Shown here piece by piece: positions 1 to 9,998 of a stretch of DNA of 34,776 nt. The stretch is from positions 151,876 to 186,651 of the forward strand of contig MNCI01018056.1 in NCBI GenBank assembly GCA_015680685.1, given 5' to 3'. This DNA comes from Gnetum montanum. Taxonomy: Eukaryota; Streptophyta; Gnetopsida; Gnetales; Gnetaceae. Each line of letters starts with the position of its first letter. The stretch's first letter is position 1. The translations under genes and the position numbers were made by a program. Below the pieces are notes generated by a model. It worked only from the letters and a program-made list of their open reading frames with translations, was not told the origin of the DNA and searched no databases.

Positions 1-1859
1 GCAAGGACCGCTCAAAGTATACACCACTACCGATGCAACCCTCTCAACTATTGGAGCAACTCTTGAAAGCTGGGAAAATCCAACACAAACACGTGTCAGA
101 GATTACTCGCCAAAAACATGACAGGTATTGTGAGCTACTAAAGAACCCCACCTTAGCAGTACCAAATGAGCCTCTGGTCCCACAACATTTTAAATTGGAC
201 CAATACTGTCATTACCATCAAATGGCTGGTCACAGTATCGACAACTGTCGTGCCTTGCAAGATGACCTACAGGGAATGATAGAAGAAGGCCAACTAATGA
301 TTGACACGACAAGTCAATCCAACATAGACGATGCCTCCTATGTCATAAACTCAATTAGCATAGGTGGAAAGCCCAAACCTGTGCAAAAAACTTTTTTGAT
401 CTGTGTGCCTCCCAGTAAGGCAAAGATTCCCCTAGCCTCCACAAACAAGAGGCCTCCCTTTGTTATCAAGGTACCACCCCAGGCACCCACAACACCCTTT
501 GTGGTCAAGGCTCCACAGACATCGTCTGCTAAGACGTTAAACTAGCATGACACAACAACAAAAACCGCTAAGCAACCTTTCGTCATAAGAGTGCCACAAC
601 GAGATGACCCCTCACCTGCCCAAAGCCCAATACTGGACAACATCTCGATCCCTCCTCCTCCAAGGGTTAACCCCACTAGCAACCCGGTTAGGCCCACCAA
701 ATGGAAACGTAAGCACCTCACAACTCCCATGACCGAATCAAAGGCCACAACTAGCAAACAGCAACTGAACACTGGGGCCCCTACCCCTAAGCAAACCAAG
801 CCTAATTCCCCCTCCCGAGAGGTCTATCTCTCAAGCTTTACGGAGAAAGTTAAAACCAACACGATAGCTAATGACAAGGACTTCGTAGCTGCACTAACCC
901 AAGTAAAACAAGCACTAAAAAAGAAGAACACAATGATGAGTTTGTACGATCTGGTCATGACTTCAACCACTCACCGCGAAGCCTTGGCTCAAATGTTAGC
1001 ATCCATTCCTGTTACAGAGGACATCCCCGCAAACGAAGAATCCATCCGTGCAACAATTTCGTAACAGACACAACAAGGATTAGGTTCAACAACCTTAGCC
1101 TTTTGTGATGATGCAGTTAAAGTCAACCCCAAACTAGGGGAAGTCACTACAGCTCCACTATCCATTAGCATTCGTGTTGGGCAGTGCATCATCCGCAGAG
1201 TGCATGTTGACGATGGTGCAACAACGAACGTAGTCCTGTACTCCGTCATCGATAAGCTAGGCCTGGCAGATGAAATTAGGCCAACCAAAACCACATGTCT
1301 AAAATCCTTCAATGGATCACATGTCACGGTCAAGGGTACAATAAACTTAGCCTTTGTAGCGGGAGAGCAATTCCCCACTAGCGTAGATTTCACTGTCATA
1401 GAGGAGATGCCAGGTTTCAACATGATTCTAGGCAGGCCTTGGCTAGCTCAACTAAGGGCCATCTCCTCTCCCATCCACCAAGAAATCCACCTTCCATACG
1501 AAGGTGGTCAAGTTATCATCCATGGTGATAACGTTTCCTCTTCGACTATCCACGACATAGACATGGTGCAAGTTTTGGAAGAAGAGTTTCTTAATGATAC
1601 ACCTATGACAACCAACACAACCCTTAAGGCTAACACACCCAAACAAGTGGTTGAAGCTAACAACCCCCCAAAGGATCCTAAACCTTGCATGCTCCCTAAT
1701 CCATGCCTAGTTAGGAAGCAACTACATGACCAAGACTCTCCCTTGGCTGAAAATGTGCTTGATGCTTGCCTACCTTCTGCCTACTCCTCTGACATGCATT
1801 TTTTGACTTTCTTTTACATTACACTAGCCTATGCGTTTAAATTTTGCTCACTCACTTAG
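1..1859 (+). pseudogene. Ty3/gypsy gag-protease frame of element A (decayed, 5' end outside window)
   Basis: A single reading frame is open from base 3 to 1859, broken only by a TAG at 543-545 and a TAA at 1062-1064. It enters the window already coding, so the 5' end is missing. Bases 207-248 encode a Cys-His-His-Cys knuckle (CHYHQMAGHSIDNC), the form found after the capsid in plant Tat/Ogre-like gypsy elements. A proline- and lysine-rich linker follows. Then comes a retropepsin-like domain with DDGA at 1209-1220, in the place of the usual D-T/S-G-A, and MILGRPWL at 1422-1445. The second Asp of DDGA is unusual, so protease activity is doubtful. No reverse transcriptase, RNase H or integrase follows before the LTR. 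The gag-PR assignment is firm; the Tat-like lineage is inferred from the knuckle and layout. Confidence 0.85.
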
Positions 1860-3680
1860 ATCATGCATTTTTCTTTGTTTACACATTCGTCAACTTAGTT
1901 CACACATTGCATTTGAAAAACAATAAAAAAAACATAAAACTACAAAAATACATGGCCCAAAAAGGCCTTAAACTAGCTTACGGTTCGGAACAGCATAAAA
2001 CTACCACTTTTTGCATTGCTTTTCTTTCATTCATACATTCTAACTCTATGTACGATAGGTGTTTTTTTTTATGTTGTTTTCTTCCTAGTTAATTTTTTGC
2101 AGGATCTCGTAGGCACATAGCATGACCATGCATGTAGCATCACACTTTACACAAGCAAGGTAAGTATCAGTCCGCTATGACTATAAACTAGCACAGAACA
2201 GTCCTGGATCATGACTTAAAATTGAGACCACAGAATAGTCCTGGCATCATGACTTAAAACTGATACCACAGAACAATCTTGGATCATGACTTATAACTGA
2301 TACCACAGAATAATCCTGGATCATGACTTAAAACTGATACCACAGAACAGTCCTGGATTATCACTTAAAACTGATACCACAGAGTTCTGTCTGGTATGAC
2401 ACTAAACTGCTACATCCATCCGCCATGACATGCAACTAGCATCCAGAGTCTGCTAAGACTATAAACTAGTTTACCTCTTTTTAGTCCGCCATGACTATAA
2501 ACTAGCAATGCACCGTCCACTACGATGCTAAACTGGCATCGTCCAAGGGGTTATGACGTGAAACTAATCCACAACAGTCCGCTAAGACTATAAACTAGCG
2601 ACATCATTGATGACCAGGTAAAATTTGAAAAGATCTATTACTGTAGTTAGCGGTTTCTATTCCACACAGACTTGTTGCATGATTCATCCCATGGGGCCTA
2701 ATGAAACTGATGCTGTTCATGATTCTGTTTGCTTTGAAAGCTACATGTGATGACTCCATCTCCTTGTTTAAAGTGTTTAGCTGACTTCTTCATTTGTGGT
2801 TTTCTTGTCTTCTTGGAGTTGTGTTTGCAGGATGACACTTTTGAGGCGTTCGTGCATAGATGCACTTCATCATGACGACAAGGTATCACGCTTTTCCTGA
2901 TGCATGTGACTGGGTTAATCAATCCGTTCATAAGTACATTCCTGATTCCTGATACATTCCCTATTCCCCATCATGCTCCCTTGTCCTATTCAATTACACC
3001 CCCCTGATACATTCTGCTCACCTCAAAACTCTTGATACACTGTTGCATACTGTAGCTCTCTAAGTAGTTGCGACGCAAAACACAATACATAATACATGAT
3101 GCAAAATGCAAGTGCTCAAACACGAGCATAGCACAAAAAGCAAGCTCTTTCAAAAAGACCAAAAAAAGCAAAAAAAAAAAAAGAGAAAACAAGAAAAAAA
3201 AAACAAAAAAAGGTCAAAGAGAAAAATGAATGGAAAAGGTCTTCAAGACCTCGTTGACATCATAAACAAAAGACTATTGGCCATTCTCATACAAGCCCTA
3301 GGCAAGAAGGCAATTGTCTTGAAAAATAGTTACACTTGTGTCTCAAAGAGACCATGTTGCACATCATCGCATGGCTTTGGCTATTTACAACGAGTCCCGC
3401 AAATACTCTATAAGAGTCCCATTTCTTCAAAGAATGCACCTCCTATATCTTGGTTCCGAGTCTACTAAAAATCCGGCTGTTGACAAGGACCAATGACATG
3501 ACTTGTTCACAAGAGAGCATTCCTCTCCCACTTGAACCACATTCCCTCAAATCCCATGTACTTTTGAAAATGGTGCGATGACACCCAGCCAAGGGCTGAC
3601 GGTTAATGTTTGATGCTTTATTGCTCATGGTGTTTTGCACTTCTTTGTCGACACCTCTCGGGTGGATTCCTCCAGACGTC
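1860..3680 (+). other. 3' non-coding part of element A
   Basis: This stretch between the protease frame and the LTR has no domain I can recognise in any frame. It contains the 37-bp array (2168-2605) and a very A-rich block around 3150-3230. Gypsy elements normally carry RT, RNase H and integrase here (over 2 kb of coding sequence), and none is visible. Either the element was always gag-PR only or the pol region was deleted. Confidence 0.6.
2168..2605 (+). repeat. 37-bp tandem array with degenerate flanking units
   Basis: Six consecutive units start at 2192, 2229, 2267, 2304, 2341 and 2378. The consensus opens CACAGAACAGTCCTGGATCA and continues with a TGACTTAAAACTGATAC-like half; lengths are 36-38 bp. 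On both sides a looser motif recurs, of the form TCCGC(T/C)ATGACTATAAACTAG (about 2171, 2490 and 2578). The array lies in the 3' non-coding part of element A. Tandem repeats in this position are known from Tat/Ogre-type plant elements and can seed satellites. Confidence 0.85.
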
Positions 3681-3695
3681 AACAAAGAGGGGCCA
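3681..3695 (+). other. Candidate polypurine tract of element A
   Basis: AACAAAGAGGGGCCAA is a purine-rich tract directly before a TG dinucleotide at 3696 that could open the 3' LTR. The CC near its end makes it imperfect. The choice is by position and composition only, because the 5' LTR is outside the window. Confidence 0.45.
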
Positions 3696-3852
3696 ATGAA
3701 ACACCACTAATTTTGGCCTAGCACTTTTAGATAAGAATCAAGCTAAGTCATGCTACTGTGCAACATAAGTACAACGTGACCAAACTTGGAGGCCACCGAA
3801 ATAGCCCCCGATGGTCCATGATTCAACAGGCAAGGTTCCCCCAGGGCCCATA

Positions 3853-4240
3853 GACGCTGCACAGCGTAATGATCAGCGTCACCAACTTTTGGAGCCCCGA
3901 AATTGAGTTTAAATAGGCCGAAATCGAGCACAAGGATCCCCCATGACCTTCACCAAGGTCCCCAGCAGCTCTCAGCCTCCAGAAAATCAAGATTAGGGCC
4001 TCAAATGTGCCATTTTAACTTGGTGACGCTGGGGTTACTTTTTCAGATGCTGCATAGCGTAAGGATCAGCGTCACCAATTTTTAGAGCCCCAAAACTGAG
4101 CCAAAATGACTTGATTTTAAGGGTGTAAGTCATCCTCAAGGTCCACTATTGATAACTATGGGTCCCAGCCTTCAGAAATTCCAGATTTCAGCCTGCAAGT
4201 TTTGGAGGTCACACTGCAAGTCACGCTAGATGCTAGACAA
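3853..4240 (+). repeat. 193-bp direct duplication in the U3 of element A
   Basis: The segment at 3853 (GACGCTGCACAGCGTAATGA, continuing through AGCGTCACCAA and GGAGCCCC) recurs at 4046 with scattered substitutions. Further matches (AAGGTCC, CAGCCT.CAGAAA) keep the same spacing. Duplicated U3 blocks are common in LTRs and may act as enhancer repeats. Confidence 0.7.
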
Positions 4241-4546
4241 GCGAGGCGGTGTTAATCCTTCTTGATTTTCTTTTTCAAGAAATCTATAAAATGGAAAAGG
4301 GATATGAAAGCCCATGCAAAATCAAGCCAAATATTTAGCAAAAAAAAAAAAGGAAATATAATTTTTCCAAGCAGGCTAGAGTTGGAGCTAATCTTTTTAA
4401 ATTTTTTAAATTTTTTTTATTGTTTTTTATCGCTTGAGGGCTTGTATTTCTAATTTGTATTTTTTTTATGGGCTTGAATGACCCACAAATTGTAAAATAC
4501 ATTGAACTTGGTCAAAGAAAACCCTAGCCAAACCCTAGCCCAACCC

Positions 4547-4554
4547 TATAAATA
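4547..4554 (+). promoter_or_regulatory. TATA box of the element A LTR
   Basis: TATAAATA follows two AAACCCTAGCC units (about 4519-4540), which resemble plant telo-box elements. Transcription would start about 30 bp downstream, near 4580, which would be the U3/R border. Confidence 0.6.
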
Positions 4555-4915
4555 CCCTATCAATTCACACAAACTGGGAGAGGCAATAGAAGCAAAGCAA
4601 AAGCAGCAAGAAGGAGAAGAAGATTGGAAAAGGCAAAGACTGGAGAAACTGGCGATTCCGAAGGAGGATAGAACTTGCAATCCTTGGGCGCTCGTCACAT
4701 CCGATTTTTGGCTCCCAAGTTCTTCTCACATCGTCACATCATTGTGTCATATTTTCCGGGGCTAGGCGTTTGACTTGCCATTCACACTTGTGCAACTACG
4801 CTTTGACNTTATGCTTTACAAATATAACTTTGTTCATGCTTCATTCATAATTTAGTATGCTTTATTTACATTTCGTATCACCGTTTGCATTCCGTTTACA
4901 TACCATTTACGATAA

Positions 4916-5028
4916 CCCCAGCGCTAGCCGTAGCTTACGCTCGGGGAAGTCCTTGGTTGATTTGCGTGCAAACCATCCAAGGCACTCTGCCTTCGTTTAC
5001 TTTTCCAGCTTGCCCTCGGGCGAAGGCA
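4916..5028 (+). other. Three consecutive hairpins in the LTR transcript
   Basis: Stem 1 pairs CCCCAGCG (4916-4923) with CGCTCGGGG (4938-4946), with one bulge. Stem 2 pairs CCTTGG (4951-4956) with CCAAGG (4977-4982) and extends inward through a nearly complementary TTGATTTGC/GCAAACCAT. Stem 3 pairs TGCCTTCG (4988-4995) with CGAAGGCA (5021-5028). A role in the element's RNA is possible but not shown. Confidence 0.5.
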
Positions 5029-5115
5029 GGGTCAGCTATGGCTACCCAACGATCTCTCGGTGTTTGTTTCCCTTCCAGCCTTACACCGACGATTTAGGTC
5101 AGTACAGTACCTAAG

Positions 5116-6887
5116 TATGATAGTGTGTACGACAATAAAGATAAGCTTCTTGATAAACCTTGTAGCATTTTGAATAGTTTAGCTATTTTGTCATGCATTT
5201 AATGTTTTTAGTCATTTATTTAATGTTTTCTAGTAATTAAGCTAATTAAGCAAGATAAGCTAGATAGATTAAATACATAAGTACGACCTCTTCGAGCATA
5301 ACACATATTCGCTTTGTAATCTTAGCAGTGTTATTGCTTGGTACGCCCAATAGCGTAACACTTCGTAATTGAGTAGTGGATACGTGGATTTAGGATGTGT
5401 CCAGAATGTGGGACTGGATGTTTATGTTAGGACTAGTTAGAGATCAATTAGTTAGTTAAATCAAATTAGTTATTAAATTACTTTCTCTCTCTCTTCAAGC
5501 TCCAAAGAACATAAAACATAAAATGATAAAAATCATATGCCTCGATTACAATTAACCATACCTTTGTACTTCACAAGTGTAATTAGTAAGAAACGAATGA
5601 CTATTAGGGTAAAATTCACTTCCTAAAAGACTAGTGCACTAGAAACTAGAGAGTCCATGGAATTTGACTAGATTACGCGTGAGCACTCTGTGATTCATAT
5701 GGTTGGACATAGGGGTACCCTTCACTACTCATCAACTATAGTCATTTTTGGAGTTGCATTTGACTTAACTTATTGATTATGAACTTGTCTTATATTGTAT
5801 TTACAAGTCGCTATCTTGATTCACAAGGCTTTACAAAATACTTCTTTGCAAGCCTTTTTTTCTTTTTTTTTTCAAACATTGTAGCCTTCTAGGTGATCTT
5901 ATCTTCTTATTTAAGAAATTGGATGAGGCTACATGTGGCACAACTTAGACCTCTTTCTCTATGGGAAACTGGATCTAGTGCTATAGGGATTATACTTGTG
6001 TTTTGCAACACTTGCTTCTTAACTTCAAGGTACTTCTTTAACCTTTTGATTATGTTACCCAAGTGCTCTTTTTGAACTTTTTGTTTCGTAATATCTACTT
6101 TATATATTTGAGTTACTAATTGCTTTAGCCTCTTTATTTATACACATTATAGTGTATTTATTTCTTCTGGTGCTCTTCATTTAATGATCCATTGATTCTT
6201 CTTTAGTTCTTATTCTTCTTTTTCCACATTCATAACATGAGTGTTGGTTGATAATATTTCATAGAAAAGTTGTGATTGCTCTTTAGGTACAAGTCATACC
6301 CTTTCATTACGAATTGGTTAATAGTGGTTAACAATACTCTCAAGGAATTACGAAACTAATGATTGTACATTTTTGACTCATATAGTTCAACATCCTTGGC
6401 CCACGAGGGTGCCTTGCATATTTATTGTATGTTTGTTGTACTTTTTACTTTTATTAATATATTTTTTCAATGTTTCCCTCTGAATAAAATTGAATGTTTG
6501 TAATTAACTAATTTTAACTTTAAAAACATGAATTTAACCTAAATTGTAATGAAAATGAAGTGGGTTATATAAGATACTTCTCAACTTTAGTCAATTGTCA
6601 AATCATTGTCTTTTGTTTTTATCCCTTTTATGATTGGTTGACACTTAGGTAACAAATTTAACGATGATTTGCTATTTACCAAGTCTAGGTTAATATTTGA
6701 TTTTAAATCTCAACCACAAATAAATAATAATAATCTAAACTATATGATATTGTGGTTTTGACTTTTTCTCTTCAAGTTATTTAAAACTAATTTTGTAATG
6801 CAACTGTTTAAAGTTTGTGAGTTTCGACTATTTTTTTGGCATATCTAATTTCTCTAAAATTATTGTTTCCCTATGATAAATTCTAAA
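5116..6887. other. AT-rich stretch without recognisable genes
   Basis: No ORF with a recognisable domain, no RNA gene and no clear repeat boundary was seen. The first few hundred bases may still belong to the LTR of element A. Confidence 0.5.
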
Positions 6888-7268
6888 TTTTAGCAACTTC
6901 TTTTACCAATGCTAAAATTTTTGCTTCTTCCATTGATGCAAAAAATTCTTTTTTGATTCTCATAATATAGATTTACTAATTAGCGAACAAAAATTTGTGA
7001 CATCTTCTTTTAGTGTTGTTGATGTAAATAAGATGCATGATTTTGTTTTTCCTAATGATCTGTATGAGTTATTAGTTGTTGATTCTACATCACAACATGT
7101 GTTCATTCAAATTTTGGATTACCTACCTCATAATCAAAGTTTCATTTACATACAAATGATGTGATGCAAAAACATAATATTCAAGTTCTTCATGTCAAGT
7201 ACTATTATAAAAAATATTTTTCATTGGCATTATGTGGACAAGACAATGCTAAATTAGGCTATAGTTGA
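6888..7268 (+). repeat. Dispersed repeat R, copy 1 (possible coding relic)
   Basis: This stretch aligns along its length with 15222-15565. Shared blocks include GCTTCTTC.ATTGATG, GATTCTCA.GAT, TCAAATTTTGGATTACCT and TCTTCATG/TTCATGCCAAGTA. One frame of each copy gives related peptides (for example HDFVFPNDLYELLVV against PNFSLHDNIYESLVF). This suggests an old coding sequence, possibly a LINE ORF1, because copy 2 lies upstream of a CCHC knuckle. Element B inserted 22 bp beyond its right edge. Confidence 0.6.
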
Positions 7269-7285
7269 GGCATCTTTACATTATA

Positions 7286-7290
7286 TCTAA
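7286..7290. repeat. Target-site duplication TCTAA, left copy
   Basis: TCTAA abuts the left LTR of element B and is repeated exactly at 14217-14221 after the right LTR. Five bases is the usual duplication length for gypsy integrases. Confidence 0.9.
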
Positions 7291-8076
7291 TGATGAGTGG
7301 CGAGGTACCACTACACTCAAACATACGAATACGAGCGTTACACGTGCAATCCAGTCGAACTCCAAGGACTAAGTGCTTACGTGCCTTATGGAACACTTAA
7401 GGTTAATCAATCGTTGTCTTCCCAAGCTTACTTGTATTTTTCACGGTTGTATGGTTAAGTGAGCTTGAGGTACATGATTTTTATGTCTTTTATCTTTTTA
7501 TCGCCTATGCTAAGAGGAGAAAGGGTGAAGAGATTAAGCAACTAACTTTCACTAACTAAGCTCTAATCGTCCTAGCATCAATATCCATTCCCACTTGCTG
7601 TACACACCCTGAACTAGTGCAACGCTACTGGGATTACCAAACGCTATTCGTCACTGGGTTACCAAGCGTAGCGCACGTGCTCAAAGCGGTCGTACTAAAT
7701 GCACTTAACTAGGAGAGTTAAGGGTTGAGAGAGATTAAGTGTCTAAGAAAGCATTTAAATATTTAACAGTAATTAAATCCTATTTAGCTTAGTCCATATG
7801 CTACAAGGTTTATCAGAAAGTTTGTCTTTATTGCCAGACAGAATGTGTGCTCACGTACAAATCGCTCGAATAAAGATCCTTTCACTTTGAGACTCCTACT
7901 ACAGGCACATGGAAATTATTCTAACTTTGGAATGGTAAAACTGCTATAGTTTGGCTAAGGGTCTAGATCTAAATGGAGAAACAAGGGAAGGCTGCCTCTT
8001 ATTTATAAAACTGGTGATGGGCTACAATATCGCATACACGATATCGTAGGGGACGACGCGATATCGCGGCTCATCA
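7291..8076 (-). repeat. 3' LTR of element B (left copy)
   Basis: It runs from TGATGAGTGGCGAGG to GCGGCTCATCA, with TGATGAG and CTCATCA as inverted ends. Relative to the other LTR it carries 34 extra bases near its right end (about 8030-8062), rich in the palindromic core CGATATCG. Confidence 0.93.
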
Positions 8077-8090
8077 TACCCCCATGACTG
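8077..8090 (-). other. Candidate polypurine tract of element B
   Basis: On the minus strand the bases just before the 3' LTR read CAGTCATGGGGGTA. The tract is short and has pyrimidines, but it is in the correct position. Confidence 0.4.
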
Positions 8091-9998
8091 AATAAAAACT
8101 CGTCCTCGAGTTCCTTACAACATATTGGGAAGGTATGGGATTATTGACTTGAATGATACTAATGGTGAATTGGGTGACATGTAAACGGATCATCATTACA
8201 AAACATGATAAAACTAGTGTTCATGACAACAAGAGTGAACACTTTATACATTTGACATCAGGCCTTATTTGGCAGCTAAGAGAGAAGAGAGAAGAAGTCT
8301 GTTGCTACCAACGCCAAGATTGCACCTTTCGTTGTCCATTTATAAGTTCACCATCAATCTTGTTCTTTGTATAACTACTTTAGCACCGGTCCATTCCAAA
8401 TGTTCCCTCCAGATCCAATCCATTAGTGTATGATTGCCATCTGCACACATAACACAATCTTATATTAGTAAGGATAAATGAATCACAATGCATTTGATAC
8501 CTTGCCTCAGTGTTAGGTCCATTGGCTGAGTTGTGATATGGCTGATGTGGATTCTGGAGGTGTAAAACTAGTGACTACCCAAGGTGTAGGGGTTAGGAGA
8601 AAATCTAAAAAATTGGACCAGGACCCCCATGACTAATCGCGAACCTCTGGTAGCAAGAGAATGGAAAAAGATAAGGAATAAGAAAGATGGAGAACAAGAG
8701 ACAACTGTAATGCCGATGAAATGGATGTTAGAGATGGAAATGAACAGAAATAGAAATTGATTGCAAAAATGTTTAAGGGAAAGAAATTAACTGATGCACC
8801 AAATAGGAATGCTAGTGGGTCCTCCCCAAAGTAGGCTCATGCCCTTAATGCCCTGACATTCCCACATTCAAAGAGTTCGTAGGCTCTGGAAATGTCATTT
8901 GGAAGCAAGAGTTAAAGTCTTAACCACAAGAGTTTACCAAAAAGAAAACAATGCGTCAACCAAAATATAGACTATTGATATAACCAGCAATGAGGTGAAC
9001 AATGGAGGAAGAATGATGGAAAGAAGAGAATGAAATGGAGTCTCAAGAACAAGGTGATGTACAACCCCTTGTGTATTAATGATTAATGTGACCTGGTAGA
9101 TCTCATTCCAAATCCAGCCTCAAACAATCCACATCTAGTGACTTCACATTAATACATTCGGCTAGACCATCCACTAGAAGTAACAAGAATGCCTTCATCA
9201 AAGAGTCACCACCATTCTGACTAAATGAGAAGGGGGAGATTAGGAAGTGAGAAAGGACCTTAGTTAGAGGGAACATATTTGTTTTAGTTCCATAACCAGT
9301 GCTTGTAGCCCAGATGATTATTTCGTCTAAGGGGTGTGCTTTGAATCTTCACTGGTGTTTTTTTTGTGTTTTTGCATGGGAACCACACCATGCAAAGACT
9401 TATTATTATTTTTATTGCTCAGCTTCCCGATAATGGGGTAACGTCAGAACGATAAGAAAACTCAAGAAGAAAACATCCAAGCACCCAAGAGAATGACCAA
9501 CACAAATGCATCAAGTCCCCTTGAAGTCACACCCTTTTCAATCCTTGAGTCCTTTCTTAGTTTGAGAAATGCCCAGTCATCGATTCATTTATAGTCATTA
9601 TTATTTTGAAGAAAGGGACTGCACAGTTCCAAGCCAAGAGAGACCATAGAAATTTATGGATGCATGGATGATGTGAACTCATTGCTTATTATATCAAAAG
9701 AACCATACCTTAGTATCAACATCATAACTTAAAGGTAAAAACCAAACATTAGCAACCCATAAAATATAGTTCATACCATCACCAAGAGTACTTATTGGGT
9801 GACAAACTTGACAAAATGGATAACACACACACACACAAATAAAAGAAAAAGTATAAACGATGTTGCAAAAAAAAAAAAAAAGTTAAAGAAATTTGTAAAA
9901 CAAAAATGTGTAAAACAAAAACTTAAAAAGGAACTAAGGGCCTCAATTGATTAGCATAGGTGGCCATCTCCCCCACAATTGAGTTGAAAGGAGGAGAT
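8091..9998 (-). other. Non-coding internal part of element B
   Basis: About 1.9 kb downstream of the protease frame in the element's own orientation, where pol would normally lie. It has no recognisable domain on either strand. It contains a short (AC)n run near 9826 and an A-run near 9867. A tRNA-like fragment near 9300-9350 (TAGCCCAGATGA, then GCTTTGAATC) is too weak to call. Confidence 0.6.

Larger units (their letters stand above)
3696..5115 (+). mobile_element. Probable 3' LTR of element A (right end not defined)
   Basis: The start is placed at TG after the candidate polypurine tract. The stretch has LTR-like organisation: a U3 with an internal 193-bp duplication, a TATA box at 4547-4554, then a purine-rich leader and a region of strong hairpins (4916-5028). 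An AATAAAG occurs at about 5133. I could not find the terminal CA or a target duplication, so the end is a minimum estimate. The single N at 4808 lies inside. Confidence 0.5.

Noticed and set aside
989-1690. Minus-strand ORFs opposite the element A protease
   Set aside because: The plus strand carries the zinc knuckle and retropepsin motifs; the minus-strand translations match nothing.
2168-2605. CRISPR-like array
   Set aside because: Units are directly adjacent without unique spacers, and the window is plant nuclear DNA.
8153-8374. Plus-strand ORF of 73 codons inside element B
   Set aside because: No recognisable domain; it may be chance in the non-coding internal region.
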